Source: Paractinoplanes pyxinae | GTDB lineage: Bacteria; Actinomycetota; Actinomycetes; Mycobacteriales; Micromonosporaceae | Assembly: GCF_026626335.1 (NCBI RefSeq) | Contig: NZ_JAPNTZ010000010.1 | Location: 358,153-422,152 of the forward strand | DNA length: 64,000 nucleotides | Direction: 5' to 3' | Shown here: piece after piece, positions 42,513 to 51,826 of the stretch | Layout of the letters: the number at the start of each line of letters is the position of its first letter | Numbering within the stretch: position 1 is the stretch's first letter | Notes under the pieces: generated by a model | What the model saw: the letters and a program-made list of their open reading frames with translations, nothing else | Told to the model about the DNA's origin: nothing | Databases searched by the model: none | Program-made: the position numbers and the translations under genes

Positions 42513-43649
42513 GTGCTGATCGATCTGGACGCCGCGCCGGAGCCGAGCCTGAGCCCCGCTCGGGCCCGCCGGCCGGTGCGGTACTGGATCGTGGCGGTGC
42601 TCGTGCTGGTGCTGATCCTGGTCGGCGGGTCCGCCGCCCCGGGCCGGCCGGGCGGCATCGCCGAGGTGCTGACCGTCGAGGGGCAGGGCACCGTGGCCAG
42701 CCTGCTGACCGGCGAGGCGTTCTATCTGGCCCACATGAACGGGACGATCGAGGCGCGGCCGCTGTGCGCCGGTTGTCCGAAGTGGAGCACGCGGGGCACG
42801 CCGGGGCAGCGGCTGACGATGGCCGAGGGCGACACGTTGATCCTCGACGGCAACGACACCGCCGAGTCGATCTTCCTCGACGCCCGGACGGGGGCGCTGC
42901 GGTGGCGCCTGAACAACGCGCTGGCGGTCGACCCGTACGGCGGCCGGGTCGCCGCCTGGAGCTTCGAGGATCGTGTCCTGCGGATGCGGGATCTGCGGTC
43001 CGGGCGCGCCCTCTGGTCGCGGCCCGCCTTCAACTACTCGGCCGATGATGCGTACGTGGTCATTGCCGACAAGGCGGGCGGGGCGACCGTGTACGACGCC
43101 GCGACCGGGCGCGAGCGCACGCCCCGCCGCGAGCTCGGCGTGCCCGATCCGGCCGTCCAGCTGGTGGGGGAGAGGGTCCTGCTGCTGGGCGGAAGTTACC
43201 TGGCCGCCTACCACCGCGACGGGCTGTCCCGAGAGTGGATCACCTCGACGCCCGCGGCGTACGGGGTGCTTCCGTGCGGCGACGGGCTGCTGTGCGTGTT
43301 CGGCGCCGAGGGGCTGACCGTGCTCGACGCGGCCGACGGCTCGGTCCGCTGGGCCGACCCGGCGTGGACGGGGATGGGGGCGGACGGCGTCCTGACGGAG
43401 GAGGGCGGCCGCACGGCGATCGTCGACCTGGCGACGGGCCGGGTCGAACGCGAACTCGGCCGCACGGCCCCGGTCGGCGACTCGCTGCTGTTCCCCGAAC
43501 CCGGGCGTACGACGGTGGTCGGCCTGTCCGACGGCCGGGTGCGCGGCGTCCTGCCGTTGGTGTCGCCCGGCGCCTGCTCCGCGGCCGGGCCCTTCCTGGC
43601 CTGCGAGACGCCGAACGTCACCTTCACCGTCTGGCGGCTGCCAGGCTGA
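42513..43649 (+). CDS. Membrane-anchored PQQ-like beta-propeller protein, copy 2
   Basis: 378 residues from GTG at 42513, 11 bases after copy 1. One N-terminal membrane segment (about 24-42) and a PQQ-like propeller with blades such as GALRWRLNNALAV, GRALWSRPAFNY and DGSVRWADPAW. It shares the same architecture and several sequence blocks with copy 1, indicating a local duplication. Cysteines in LCAGCPKWS and GVLPCGDGLLC may form disulfides. Its 3' end overlaps the convergent VOC gene by 26 bases. Confidence 0.72.
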   Translation: MLIDLDAAPEPSLSPARARRPVRYWIVAVLVLVLILVGGSAAPGRPGGIAEVLTVEGQGTVASLLTGEAFYLAHMNGTIEARPLCAGCPKWSTRGTPGQRLTMAEGDTLILDGNDTAESIFLDARTGALRWRLNNALAVDPYGGRVAAWSFEDRVLRMRDLRSGRALWSRPAFNYSADDAYVVIADKAGGATVYDAATGRERTPRRELGVPDPAVQLVGERVLLLGGSYLAAYHRDGLSREWITSTPAAYGVLPCGDGLLCVFGAEGLTVLDAADGSVRWADPAWTGMGADGVLTEEGGRTAIVDLATGRVERELGRTAPVGDSLLFPEPGRTTVVGLSDGRVRGVLPLVSPGACSAAGPFLACETPNVTFTVWRLPG

Positions 43650-44304
43650 ACTCGTTGCCGTCGGGGTCGGCCAGCTCGACCGCGCCGCCGGCGCCTTCGC
43701 CCAGCCTGGTGGCGCCCAGCGCGATCAGCCGCTCGACCTCGGCCGGAAGGTCGGCGTCGGCCGCGACGAGCTCGAAGCGCTGGCGGTTCGGCTGCTCGTT
43801 CGGGGCCACCGGCGGGCCGCCCCACGCCACCTTGGTGCCGCCTCGCGGCGACTGAATCGCGGTCTCTTCGTCGGAGTCCCACACCAGCGGCCAGCCCAGC
43901 GCCTCGCTCCAGAACACGCCCACCGCGCGGGTGCCGTCGCACGCGAACTCGCCCAGGAAGCCCGTGCCGGCCAGGTAGTTGTTGCCCGGCTCGATCACGT
44001 CGAACTCGTAGCCGGCCGGGTCGGCCAGCACGATGTGACCCTCGTCGGGGCGCTGGCCGACGTCGAGGTGGTGGGCGCCCAGCTCGAGCGCCCGGGCCAC
44101 CGTGCGCTGCTGGTCATCGAGATCCGTGCTGGTCAGGTGCAGGTGGATGCGGTTGTGGCCCAGTGCGCCGGCGCGGCCCGGGACGAACCGCAGGCCGACC
44201 TGGTTCTCGTCGGCCGGCCGGAGGTCGAGCAGGGCGGCCCAGAACCGCGCCGCCCGGTCCGGGTCGGCCGCCTCGAAGGCCACCGCGGTCAGGACGGAGG
44301 ACAT
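43624..44304 (-). CDS. VOC-family protein with two glyoxalase-like domains
   Basis: 226 residues from ATG at 44304. Two vicinal-oxygen-chelate modules (about 1-105 and 115-226), each ending in a DPAGYEFDVIEPG or DPDGNEFSLAAA type strand. Metal ligands are partly conserved. These proteins include glyoxalases, dioxygenases and resistance proteins; the substrate is unknown. Its start overlaps the small DUF5808 gene stop (TGATG). Confidence 0.82.
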   Translation of the reverse strand: MSSVLTAVAFEAADPDRAARFWAALLDLRPADENQVGLRFVPGRAGALGHNRIHLHLTSTDLDDQQRTVARALELGAHHLDVGQRPDEGHIVLADPAGYEFDVIEPGNNYLAGTGFLGEFACDGTRAVGVFWSEALGWPLVWDSDEETAIQSPRGGTKVAWGGPPVAPNEQPNRQRFELVAADADLPAEVERLIALGATRLGEGAGGAVELADPDGNEFSLAAARR

Positions 44305-44468
44305 CAGGCGAGCACCGCGATGGTCATGCCGATGACGATCACGGCCGGGATGATCGTGGTGCAGACGAGGATCACCCAGGCGATGGGGTGCCCGAAGTTG
44401 AGGGCCACCCCGCCGCCGCGTTTGGGGACGAAGACGCGCTTGTCGTTCGGGTCCCGATAGAGAGCCAT
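44304..44468 (-). CDS. DUF5808-type small membrane protein, 54 aa
   Basis: 54 residues from ATG at 44468, overlapping the lipB stop (TGATG) and stopping with TGA at 44304 on the VOC start. Reads MALYRDPNDKRVFVPKRGGG, then a membrane helix starting IAWVILVCTTIIPAVIVIG. It matches the short DUF5808 pattern (a YxDPNDxRxxVPK head and one helix). Function unknown; coupling to lipB suggests cotranscription. Confidence 0.75.
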   Translation of the reverse strand: MALYRDPNDKRVFVPKRGGGVALNFGHPIAWVILVCTTIIPAVIVIGMTIAVLA

Positions 44469-45103
44469 CAGAGCAGGGTAGTGAGGTGCTTCTCGACGAC
44501 GGGCAGCACCTCGGCCACCGTGACGTCACGGCCCAGCTCGGCGCTCAACGAGGTGACGCCCGCGTCGCGGATGCCGCACGGGGTGAAGCGGTCGAAGTTG
44601 GCCAGGTCGCAGTCGGCGTTGATGGCGAAGCCGTGCTGCGTCACGCCGCGGGCGACCCGGATGCCGATGGCGGCGATCTTGCGGTCGGGCCCGCGGTCGT
44701 CGGCCAGGACCCAGGCGCCGCTGCGGCCCTTGATCTCGCTGCGGGCCGCCGTCACGCCGAACTCGGCGCAGACGTCGATCAGCATCTGCTCGGTGCGGCG
44801 GACGTACGCCACCACGTCGATCGGGTCGGGCAGCTTGAGGATCGGGTAGCCGACCAGCTGGCCCGGGCCGTGCCAGGTGATCTTGCCGCCGCGGTCGACC
44901 TCGACCACCGGGGTGCCGTCGATCGGCAGGTCGGCCGGCTCGGTGCGCTTGCCGGCCGTGAGGACGCTGGGGTGTTCCAGCAGCAGGACCGTGTCGGACC
45001 GGGTGCCGTCGGCCACCTCGTCGTGCAGGCGCCGCTGCTCGTCCCAGGCCTCGCGATAGTCGACCAGGCCGGGCCGCAGAACGGTGAGCGTGGAAGTTGT
45101 CAC
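44468..45103 (-). CDS. lipB: Octanoyltransferase
   Basis: 211 residues from GTG at 45103 (GTG at 45112 would add three). Transfers octanoate from acyl carrier protein to E2/GcvH, the first step of lipoate synthesis completed by LipA. Motifs: GGKITWHGPGQLVGYP, KIAAIGIRVARGVTQHGFAI with the catalytic lysine, and PCGIRDAGVTS with the catalytic cysteine. Confidence 0.97.
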   Translation of the reverse strand: MTTSTLTVLRPGLVDYREAWDEQRRLHDEVADGTRSDTVLLLEHPSVLTAGKRTEPADLPIDGTPVVEVDRGGKITWHGPGQLVGYPILKLPDPIDVVAYVRRTEQMLIDVCAEFGVTAARSEIKGRSGAWVLADDRGPDRKIAAIGIRVARGVTQHGFAINADCDLANFDRFTPCGIRDAGVTSLSAELGRDVTVAEVLPVVEKHLTTLL

Positions 45104-45125
45104 GCGTCCCACCGTAGCCCTCCGG

Positions 45126-46979
45126 TCAGCGGTCGACCGGATCCACTCCGGGACGGATGCGCCACACCAGCACGTCGTCGACGCGTTCCGGCTGACCGAG
45201 CAAGTCGGTCGCGGTGATCTCGACCGCCGAGCGGAACAGCGGCCCCACGGGCCCGGTGATCTCGTCCGGCAGGAACAGCGCCTGGACGCCCCAGCGCTGG
45301 AAGTCGGCCCGGGCCGTCGCGCGGTCGGCGTTGTCCAGGTCGGCCAGGTAGCCGTACAGGGCCGCTCGCAGGAACAACCAGTCGGTGGCCCGCGGCAGCG
45401 CGCCGATCCGCCCCTTGCCCTCGGCGCCGTCGGCGTCGGGACCGAGGAAGTAGCCGTCGGGGATGCGGAACTCCTTGCCGGCCCGCGCCATCGTGTACGC
45501 CTGCCAGCGCTGCCCGTCGGCGGCCACGTTGATGGCGAACGGCAGCGCGCTGATCACGCCGTCGTCGGTGACGTACTTCTCCCACGTGCCGTCGGCGATG
45601 AACCGCGGCTCGGGCGCGCGGTGCCGGTAGTGCAACGGCAGCGGGAAGATCGGCACGAGCGCGATCACCAGGCCCATGGCGTACCAGGGCTTGGGGTCGG
45701 CCTGACGAGCGGCGTGGTCGGTGGCCATGGCCAGCACGACCCCGAAGACACCGACCAGGACGAGGGCGTAGCGGGCCGGCAGGGCGGCGTCGAACAGCGG
45801 CACGTGCTGCAGCAGGGCGTAGAGCAGCGGGATGTCGGTCTCGGTGTCGGCCACCCGCAGCCGGGGGCCGAGCGAGATCAGGAAGAACAGCCCGCCCACG
45901 ATCATCAGCGCCCGCAGGGTCGCGCGCCGCTTGTCGTCCGCATTGCGCCACAACATGACCAGGGAAACGGCGATCAGCACCAGCAGAGGCAGACCGAAGA
46001 AGCTCGTCTCCTCGGTCTTGTTGGCCGCCAGGTCGTTGCTCAGGCCGGCCCAGCTGGCCAGCGAGCGGTCGCCGAAGGCGAAGAACGAGAGCAGGTCCTC
46101 CGAGTAATGCCGCTGGTTGAAGCCGGTGCCCTTGAACGTCTGCGGACCGGCGAAATGCATGTACAGCGGGTACGCCAGCAGCGCCCCGGCCACGACTGCG
46201 GTGGCGCCCAGCCCGGCCGTGAACTTCGGCCACGCCGTACGCGCCTCGGCCCGGTTGACCGGCGAGAGCGCCCACGCGATCACGAAGACCCCGCCCGCCA
46301 GCGCGGTGAAGAACAGGCCCTCGGCCGCGATCGAGAAGCCGACGGCCAGCGTCACGCCCAGGATCAGCCCGTTGCGCAGCCAGTGCGCGGTGTCGCGCAT
46401 CTTGAGCAACCGCCACAGCACCAGCGGCGCGATCCAGCCCGAGGTCCAGTTGAGGTGGCCGTTGGCGTGGGCGACGAAGCCGGGCGCGAAGCCGCAGAAG
46501 AACCCGGCCAGGGCGGCCGCCGTCCGGTTGCGGGTGACGAACCGGCTCAGGAACAAGTACCAGGCGTAGGCCGACCCGGCCAGGTTGAGCGTGAGGATCG
46601 TCAGGAACGTGACCTGCGGGCCGGCCAGCATGGTGAGCGGCGCGAACAGGATCGCGTACACGGTGATCGAGGTGTTGGCGGCCAGGTTGACGCCGTCCGG
46701 CACGTTCAGCAGGTCGGTGAAGAACGGGTCGCCGCCGTGGTGCAGCAGATGGACGCCGTACGACAGAACCCACTCGAAAAACGCCTGGTCACCCACATTC
46801 TCGGCCACCGCGTGCTGGAACGGGTCGCGCCAGAGCCGGCTGACGACGTACCCGCCCAGGGCGAGGGCCAGCAGGGCGACGAACAGATGGAACCGCCACT
46901 GCCGCGTCGCCCGGGGGGCGGCGGGGGGTGCCGGCTGATCTGCGGAGGACGTGGAGGTGGGAACGGCGACGGACATCAC
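45126..46979 (-). CDS. Polytopic membrane protein, GT-C glycosyltransferase-like
   Basis: 617 residues from ATG at 46979. About 11-12 membrane segments, a periplasmic loop with ENVGDQAFFEWVLSYGVHLL (a DxE-like region typical of GT-C enzymes) and a large C-terminal extracytoplasmic domain (about 480-617). Likely a lipid-linked sugar transferase or a related membrane protein; the exact family is not assigned. It lies 23 bases upstream of the lipB start on the same strand. Confidence 0.7.
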   Translation of the reverse strand: MMSVAVPTSTSSADQPAPPAAPRATRQWRFHLFVALLALALGGYVVSRLWRDPFQHAVAENVGDQAFFEWVLSYGVHLLHHGGDPFFTDLLNVPDGVNLAANTSITVYAILFAPLTMLAGPQVTFLTILTLNLAGSAYAWYLFLSRFVTRNRTAAALAGFFCGFAPGFVAHANGHLNWTSGWIAPLVLWRLLKMRDTAHWLRNGLILGVTLAVGFSIAAEGLFFTALAGGVFVIAWALSPVNRAEARTAWPKFTAGLGATAVVAGALLAYPLYMHFAGPQTFKGTGFNQRHYSEDLLSFFAFGDRSLASWAGLSNDLAANKTEETSFFGLPLLVLIAVSLVMLWRNADDKRRATLRALMIVGGLFFLISLGPRLRVADTETDIPLLYALLQHVPLFDAALPARYALVLVGVFGVVLAMATDHAARQADPKPWYAMGLVIALVPIFPLPLHYRHRAPEPRFIADGTWEKYVTDDGVISALPFAINVAADGQRWQAYTMARAGKEFRIPDGYFLGPDADGAEGKGRIGALPRATDWLFLRAALYGYLADLDNADRATARADFQRWGVQALFLPDEITGPVGPLFRSAVEITATDLLGQPERVDDVLVWRIRPGVDPVDR

Positions 46980-47007
46980 GCGCAGGTTAGCAAGCCTGCG
47001 CCGCTGC

Positions 47008-47928
47008 TCAGCGCGACGCCGCCGGTTCCTGGCCGACGGCGGCCCGCACCGCGCCGTCGATGGTCGGGTAGGCCCACTTGAAGCCGGCCCGCTCGAGCAC
47101 GGCCGGAACCACCCGCGCGCTGCGCAGCGACTCGCCCGCGAGCTCGCCCAGCACCACGTGCAGGGCCGGGCCGGGCACGCTCAACAGGGCCGGGCGGTGC
47201 ACGGCGGAGGCGACCGCCTTGGTGAACTGGGCGTTGGTGATCTGCTCGCGGCCGACGATGTTGACCGGGCCGGAGATGTCCTCGCGCTCGAGCAGGAAGT
47301 CGGCCGCGCCCAGCCAGTCGGGCAGGCTGATCCACGGCATCCACTGCTTGCCGCCGCCGAGCTTGGCCCCGCCGCCCAGCTTGAACAGCGGCAGCAGGGG
47401 CTTGAGCAGGCTGTCCAGGGTGAGGCCGGTGCGCAGCAGCACGACCCGGGTGCCGGCGTCCTCGGCCGGGCGGGCGGCGGCCTCCCAGACCCGGCACAGG
47501 TCGGCCAGGAAGGTGGTGCCGGCCGGCGCTTCCTCGGTGGCCGGGGTGTCGCCGGTCTCGCCGTACCAGCCGACGGCCGAGGCCTGCAGCAGTGTGCGGG
47601 GGCGGTCGGCCTCGGGCAATTTGCGGATGGCCCGGGCGATGGTGCCGGTGGTGTCGACCCGGCTCGAACGCAGCTCGGACTTGTAGCGGGCGGTCCAGCG
47701 CTTGCCGCCGACGTTCGCCCCGGACAGGTTGATCACCGTGTCGGCCGCGGCGATCACGTGCGGGTCGAGCTGGCCCTGCGAGGGCTGCCAGGTCGCCTCG
47801 TCCGCGCTCTGGGCGGGCCGGCGCACCAGCCGGGTCACCTCGTGGCCGTGGCCGCGCAGGCGCTCGACGAGGTTCCCGCCGAGAAAGCCCGAAGCGCCGG
47901 AGATCAGGATCCGCATGACCCCCATCAT
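47008..47928 (-). CDS. TIGR01777-family NAD(P)-binding epimerase-like protein
   Basis: 306 residues from ATG at 47928 (a GTG or ATG a few codons in is possible). Extended SDR fold with the dinucleotide loop ISGASGFLGGNLVERL at residues about 7-22 and VINLSGANVGGKRW, plus the DUF1731 C-terminus, which contains LGELAGESLRSARV. The family (SulA/YfcH type) is widespread; function is not established. Confidence 0.9.
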   Translation of the reverse strand: MMGVMRILISGASGFLGGNLVERLRGHGHEVTRLVRRPAQSADEATWQPSQGQLDPHVIAAADTVINLSGANVGGKRWTARYKSELRSSRVDTTGTIARAIRKLPEADRPRTLLQASAVGWYGETGDTPATEEAPAGTTFLADLCRVWEAAARPAEDAGTRVVLLRTGLTLDSLLKPLLPLFKLGGGAKLGGGKQWMPWISLPDWLGAADFLLEREDISGPVNIVGREQITNAQFTKAVASAVHRPALLSVPGPALHVVLGELAGESLRSARVVPAVLERAGFKWAYPTIDGAVRAAVGQEPAASR

Positions 47929-47956
47929 GCCCCGAACAGAACCCGTTCAAAACGAA

Positions 47957-47982
47957 AGGGGGAGCGCCTTGGCGCTCCCCCT
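47957..47982 (-). terminator. Strong intrinsic terminator of the lpdA-sucB operon
   Basis: GGGGGAGCGCC-TT-GGCGCTCCCCC gives a perfect 11-bp stem; read on the minus strand it is followed by TTTCGTTTT. It lies 17 bases after the sucB stop. Confidence 0.92.
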
Positions 47983-47998
47983 CACGTCATCAAGAAAC

Positions 47999-49852
47999 TC
48001 AGCCCAAACCGAGGTCGCCCTCGAAGTGGCCGCCCTCCAGGCGCTCCTTCAGCGTGACCAGGAAGCGGGCGGCGTCGGCGCCGTCCACGATCCGGTGGTC
48101 GTAGCTGAGCGCCAGGTAGACCATCGAGCGCGGCGCGATGATCTCGCCCAGCTCGGGGTCGTTGATGACCACGGCCCGCTTGACCACCGCACCGGTGCCG
48201 AGGATGCCGACCTGCGGCTGGTTGATGATCGGGGTGTCGAAGAGCGCGCCCCGGCTGCCCGTGTTGGTCAGCGTGAACGTGCCGCCCGAGATCTCGTCCG
48301 GCCCGATCTTGTTGTTGCGGGTGCGGTCGGCCACGTCGGCGATCCGCTTGGCCAGGCCGGCCAGGTTGAGGTCGCCCGCGTCCTTGATGACCGGCACGAT
48401 CAGGCCCTTGGGCGTGTCGACGGCCATGCCCAGGTGCTCGGCGTCGTGGTAGGTGACCGTGCCGGCCTCCTGGTCGATCGACGAGTTGACCACCGGGTGC
48501 TGGCGCAGCGCCTCGACCGCGGCCAGCGCGAAGAACGGCAGGAAGCTGAGCTTCACGCCGTGCTGGGCCAGGAAGTCGGCCTTGGCCTTGTTCCGCAGCT
48601 GGGCGATCTTGGTCACGTCGACCTCGACCACCGTGGTCAGCTGGGCCGAGATCTGCAGCGACTCGACCATGCGCCGGGCGATCGTGGCGCGGGTGCGGGT
48701 CAGCTTCTCGGTGCGGCCGCGCAGCGGGCTCGGCGCCGGCTTGGCCGCGGCGGCGGGCTTGGCGGCGGCCGGGGCCGCCTGCTGCTGCGGCTGCGGAGCG
48801 GGCGCGGCCTTGGCGGCAGCGGCCTTCTCGGCGGCATCGGTGACGTCCTGCTTGCGGATGCGGCCGCCGACGCCGGTGCCGGTCAGGGTCGACAGGTCGA
48901 CGCCCTTCTCGGCGGCCAGCTTGCGGACCAGCGGCGTGACGTAACCGGCGTCGCCGGCGCCGTTCGGGCTGGCCGTCTCGACCCGCGGCTTCGACGGGGC
49001 GGCCGGCTCGGCGGCGGCCTCGGCCGCGACCGGGTCCTGGGCCACCTCGGCCTCGGGGGCCGGGTCGGCGTACGACTCACCGGCCGGGGCGAAGGTGGGC
49101 GCCGGAGCCGACTCGATCTTCGGTTCCGGGGCGGGGGCCTGCTCCTGCTTGGGGGCGGGCGCCTGCTGCGGGGCCGGAGCCGGCTTCTCTTCGGCGGGCG
49201 CGGGGGCCGCACCCTCGGCGCCGACGATCGCCAGGTCGGCGCCGACGTCGGCCGTCTCGTCCTCCTGCACCTTGATCTCGAGCAGGGTGCCCGCGACCGG
49301 CGAGGGGATCTCGGTGTCGACCTTGTCGGTGGAGACCTCGAGCAGCGGCTCGTCGACCTCGACGGCGTCGCCGACCTGCTTGAGCCAGCGGGTGACGGTG
49401 CCCTCGGTGACGCTCTCGCCGAGCGCCGGCATCTTCACCGCGGTGCCCTCGCCGCCGCCGGTGTTCGCGGAAGCCTGCGCCTGCGGGGCCGGGGCCTCTT
49501 CCTCGACCGGCTTCTCGGTCGACGGGGTGGTGGGAGCGGGCGGCTCGGGCTCCTCCTCCTGCTGCTGCTGGGCGGGAGCGGCCGGGGCGGGCTCGGACGA
49601 ACCCGTGTCCTCACCCTCGCCCGAGATGACCGCGAGCTCGCTGCCGACGTCGGCCGTCTCGTCCTCGCCGACGACGATGCGCGTGAGCACACCGGCGGCC
49701 GGCGACGGGATCTCCGTGTCGACCTTGTCGGTGGAGACCTCGAGCAGCGGCTCGTCGGCCTCGACCCGCTCGCCCTCCTGCTTCAGCCAGCGCGTGACGG
49801 TGCCCTCGGTGACGCTCTCACCCAGCCGCGGCATGGTGACCGATGTCGGCAT
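47999..49852 (-). CDS. sucB: 2-oxoacid dehydrogenase E2 (dihydrolipoamide acyltransferase), two lipoyl domains
   Basis: 617 residues from ATG at 49852. Two lipoyl domains (about residues 3-76 and 137-210), each with the lipoylated lysine in LLEVSTDKVDTEIPSP, joined by Ala/Pro-rich linkers; an E1/E3-binding domain at about 315-350 (VTPLVRKLAAEKGVDLS) and the catalytic domain (about 385-617) with SYDHRIVDG. In actinobacteria this E2 serves the pyruvate and/or 2-oxoglutarate dehydrogenase complexes. Downstream of lpdA in the same operon, with a strong terminator behind. Confidence 0.94.
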   Translation of the reverse strand: MPTSVTMPRLGESVTEGTVTRWLKQEGERVEADEPLLEVSTDKVDTEIPSPAAGVLTRIVVGEDETADVGSELAVISGEGEDTGSSEPAPAAPAQQQQEEEPEPPAPTTPSTEKPVEEEAPAPQAQASANTGGGEGTAVKMPALGESVTEGTVTRWLKQVGDAVEVDEPLLEVSTDKVDTEIPSPVAGTLLEIKVQEDETADVGADLAIVGAEGAAPAPAEEKPAPAPQQAPAPKQEQAPAPEPKIESAPAPTFAPAGESYADPAPEAEVAQDPVAAEAAAEPAAPSKPRVETASPNGAGDAGYVTPLVRKLAAEKGVDLSTLTGTGVGGRIRKQDVTDAAEKAAAAKAAPAPQPQQQAAPAAAKPAAAAKPAPSPLRGRTEKLTRTRATIARRMVESLQISAQLTTVVEVDVTKIAQLRNKAKADFLAQHGVKLSFLPFFALAAVEALRQHPVVNSSIDQEAGTVTYHDAEHLGMAVDTPKGLIVPVIKDAGDLNLAGLAKRIADVADRTRNNKIGPDEISGGTFTLTNTGSRGALFDTPIINQPQVGILGTGAVVKRAVVINDPELGEIIAPRSMVYLALSYDHRIVDGADAARFLVTLKERLEGGHFEGDLGLG

Positions 49853-49904
49853 GTCTCAGAACTCCTTAACCACGGTTTTTATCGGCTCGGCGTAGATCAG
49901 GTGA

Positions 49905-51293
49905 TCAGCTGTGTGCGTGCAGGGGCTTGCCGGACAGGGCCAGGAAGGCCTCGCCGAGCGCCTCGTTCTGCGTCGGGTGGGCGTGGACCAGCTGGGCGAC
50001 CTCTTCCGGGAACGCCTCCCAGTTGTAGATCAACTGAGCCTCGCCGACCAGTTCGCCCATGCGCGCGCCGACCATGTGGACGCCCAGCACCGGGCCGTCG
50101 TTGAGCCGGACGAGCTTGACGAAGCCGGCCGTCTTGAGGATCTGGCTCTTGCCGTTGCCGCCGAGGTTGTAGTTGTAGGTCGACACCTTGTCGGCGCCGT
50201 ACTGCTCCTTGGCCTTCGTTTCGGTCAGGCCGACCGACGCGATCTCGGGGTCGGAGTAGGTGACCCGGGGGATGCCCGCCTCGTCGATCGGGGCCGGCTT
50301 GAGGCCCGCGATCTCTTCGGCCACGAAGATGCCCTGCTGGAAGCCGCGGTGGGCCAGCTGCAGGCCGGGGACGATGTCGCCCACGGCGTAGATGTTGCCG
50401 ACGCCGGTGTGCAGCCGCTCGTTGGTGATGACGAAGCCCCGGTCGAGCGTGATGCCCTGCTGCTCGTACCCCAGGTCGGCCGTCGTCGGGCCGCGGCCGA
50501 CCGCGACCAGCAGCACCTCGGCCTCGACGGTCTCGCCGCCGGCGATGGTGGCGCGGACGCCGCCCTCGGTGTGCTCGACCTTCTCGAACGGCTTGCCGAC
50601 CTTGAAGTTGATCTTGCGCTTGCGGAAGGCGCGCTCGACCGTCTTCGAGATCTCCTCGTCCTCGGCCGCGACCAGGCGCGGCAGGGCCTCGAGGATGGTG
50701 ACGTCGGCGCCGAACGACTTCCAGACGCTGGCGAACTCGACGCCGATGACGCCGCCGCCCAGCACGATCGCGGAGGACGGCACGCGGTCGAGCTTGAGGG
50801 CGTGCTCGCTGGTGATCACGCGCTTGCCGTCGACCTCGAGGCCGGGCAGCGAGCGGGAGTACGAGCCGGTGGCCAGGATGACGTTGCGGCCGGTGTAGCG
50901 CTGGCCGTCGACCTCGACGGTGTCCTTCGCGACGAGCTTGCCGGCGCCGTTCACCACCGTGATCTTGTCTTGCTTGAGCAGGCCCTGCAGGCCCTTGTAG
51001 AGGCGCGCGACCACGCCGTCCTTGTAGGCGTTGACACCGGCCATGTCGATGCCGACGAGGTCGGCCTTGACGCCGAACTGCTCGCTCTCGCGGGTCTGGT
51101 CGGCGATCTCGGCCGCGTGCAGCAGCGCCTTGGTGGGGATGCATCCGCGGTGCAGGCAGGTGCCGCCCAGCTCGGCCTTGTCGATCAGCGCGACGGAGAG
51201 GTTGAGCTCGGCCGCGCGCAGGGCGGCCGCGTAGCCGCCGCTGCCGGCGCCGAGGATGACGATGTCGAAGGTTCCGCCGTTCGGCTGGCTCAC
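49905..51293 (-). CDS. lpdA: Dihydrolipoamide dehydrogenase (E3)
   Basis: 462 residues from GTG at 51293, with TGGAGT seven bases upstream. FAD-dependent disulfide reductase that reoxidises lipoyl groups. FAD loop ILGAGSGGYAAALRA, redox cysteines in GGTCLHRGCIPTK, NAD-binding GGGVIGVEFASVW and active-site His/Glu in HAHPTQNEALGEA. The sucB start lies 52 bases downstream, forming the E3-E2 operon. Confidence 0.98.
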   Translation of the reverse strand: MSQPNGGTFDIVILGAGSGGYAAALRAAELNLSVALIDKAELGGTCLHRGCIPTKALLHAAEIADQTRESEQFGVKADLVGIDMAGVNAYKDGVVARLYKGLQGLLKQDKITVVNGAGKLVAKDTVEVDGQRYTGRNVILATGSYSRSLPGLEVDGKRVITSEHALKLDRVPSSAIVLGGGVIGVEFASVWKSFGADVTILEALPRLVAAEDEEISKTVERAFRKRKINFKVGKPFEKVEHTEGGVRATIAGGETVEAEVLLVAVGRGPTTADLGYEQQGITLDRGFVITNERLHTGVGNIYAVGDIVPGLQLAHRGFQQGIFVAEEIAGLKPAPIDEAGIPRVTYSDPEIASVGLTETKAKEQYGADKVSTYNYNLGGNGKSQILKTAGFVKLVRLNDGPVLGVHMVGARMGELVGEAQLIYNWEAFPEEVAQLVHAHPTQNEALGEAFLALSGKPLHAHS

Positions 51294-51458
51294 GTTGACT
51301 CCAGTGTTCGCGTCGTTGCCATGCGGGTCACACAATGGAAACGGTCACAGTATGTCCAGGCCATCTTGTCACTTGGCTGACCCATCGATGCAGTCAGGTT
51401 CCCCACGTGCGAGCCCGCTCGACGTACTCTTGCCGCAATTGAACGTGAGGAGCGGGTA

Positions 51459-51788
51459 GTGGCCTGGTTTCGGCGCCGCCGGGAGCCGCAGCGAGCGGCC
51501 GGCCGGCCGGTGGACCGTGCCGATCTTGAATATCTTGCCGAGTTCGTGCGTACGCGGCGCGGGGTCGAAGCCTTCATCGAACCCCGCACCTCGGTGACCG
51601 AGACCACGGTGCTGCTCGTGGCCCACGACGGCGAGTGGACGCGGCGGCGCACCGAGACTCCCGAGATCGCCCGGCGGTGGGCCCATCAGCTCAGCGTTCC
51701 CATCTACGACGTGGCGTTGCTCGGCTATCCGCAGCGGATGCGCGACTACAACGAGCGCCAGAAGCGGCGTCCCGCCCAGGAAAACTGA
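51459..51788 (+). CDS. Conserved small protein between lpdA and pepA
   Basis: 109 residues from GTG at 51459, the frame continuing ...QEN to a TGA at 51788. Soluble, with a basic N-terminus (AWFRRRREPQRA), a core DLEYLAEFVRTRRGVEAFIE and WTRRRTETPEIARRWAHQL. Conserved in actinobacteria next to lpdA; no known function. Divergent from lpdA, convergent with pepA. Confidence 0.8.
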   Translation: MAWFRRRREPQRAAGRPVDRADLEYLAEFVRTRRGVEAFIEPRTSVTETTVLLVAHDGEWTRRRTETPEIARRWAHQLSVPIYDVALLGYPQRMRDYNERQKRRPAQEN

Positions 51789-51790
51789 CA

Positions 51791-51819
51791 CGGTTCCGGG
51801 CGCCGCGCGCCCGGAACCG
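51791..51819. terminator. Bidirectional terminator between two convergent genes
   Basis: CGGTTCCGGGCGC-CGC-GCGCCCGGAACCG, a perfect 13-bp stem with a 3-base loop between the stops at 51788 and 51827. Confidence 0.88.
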
Positions 51820-51826
51820 GAAATAA

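Noticed and set aside
45084..47081. Long plus-strand frame opposite the membrane protein
   Set aside because: It is rich in Arg/Gly/Gln and antisense to a clear polytopic membrane protein; typical of high-GC shadow frames.
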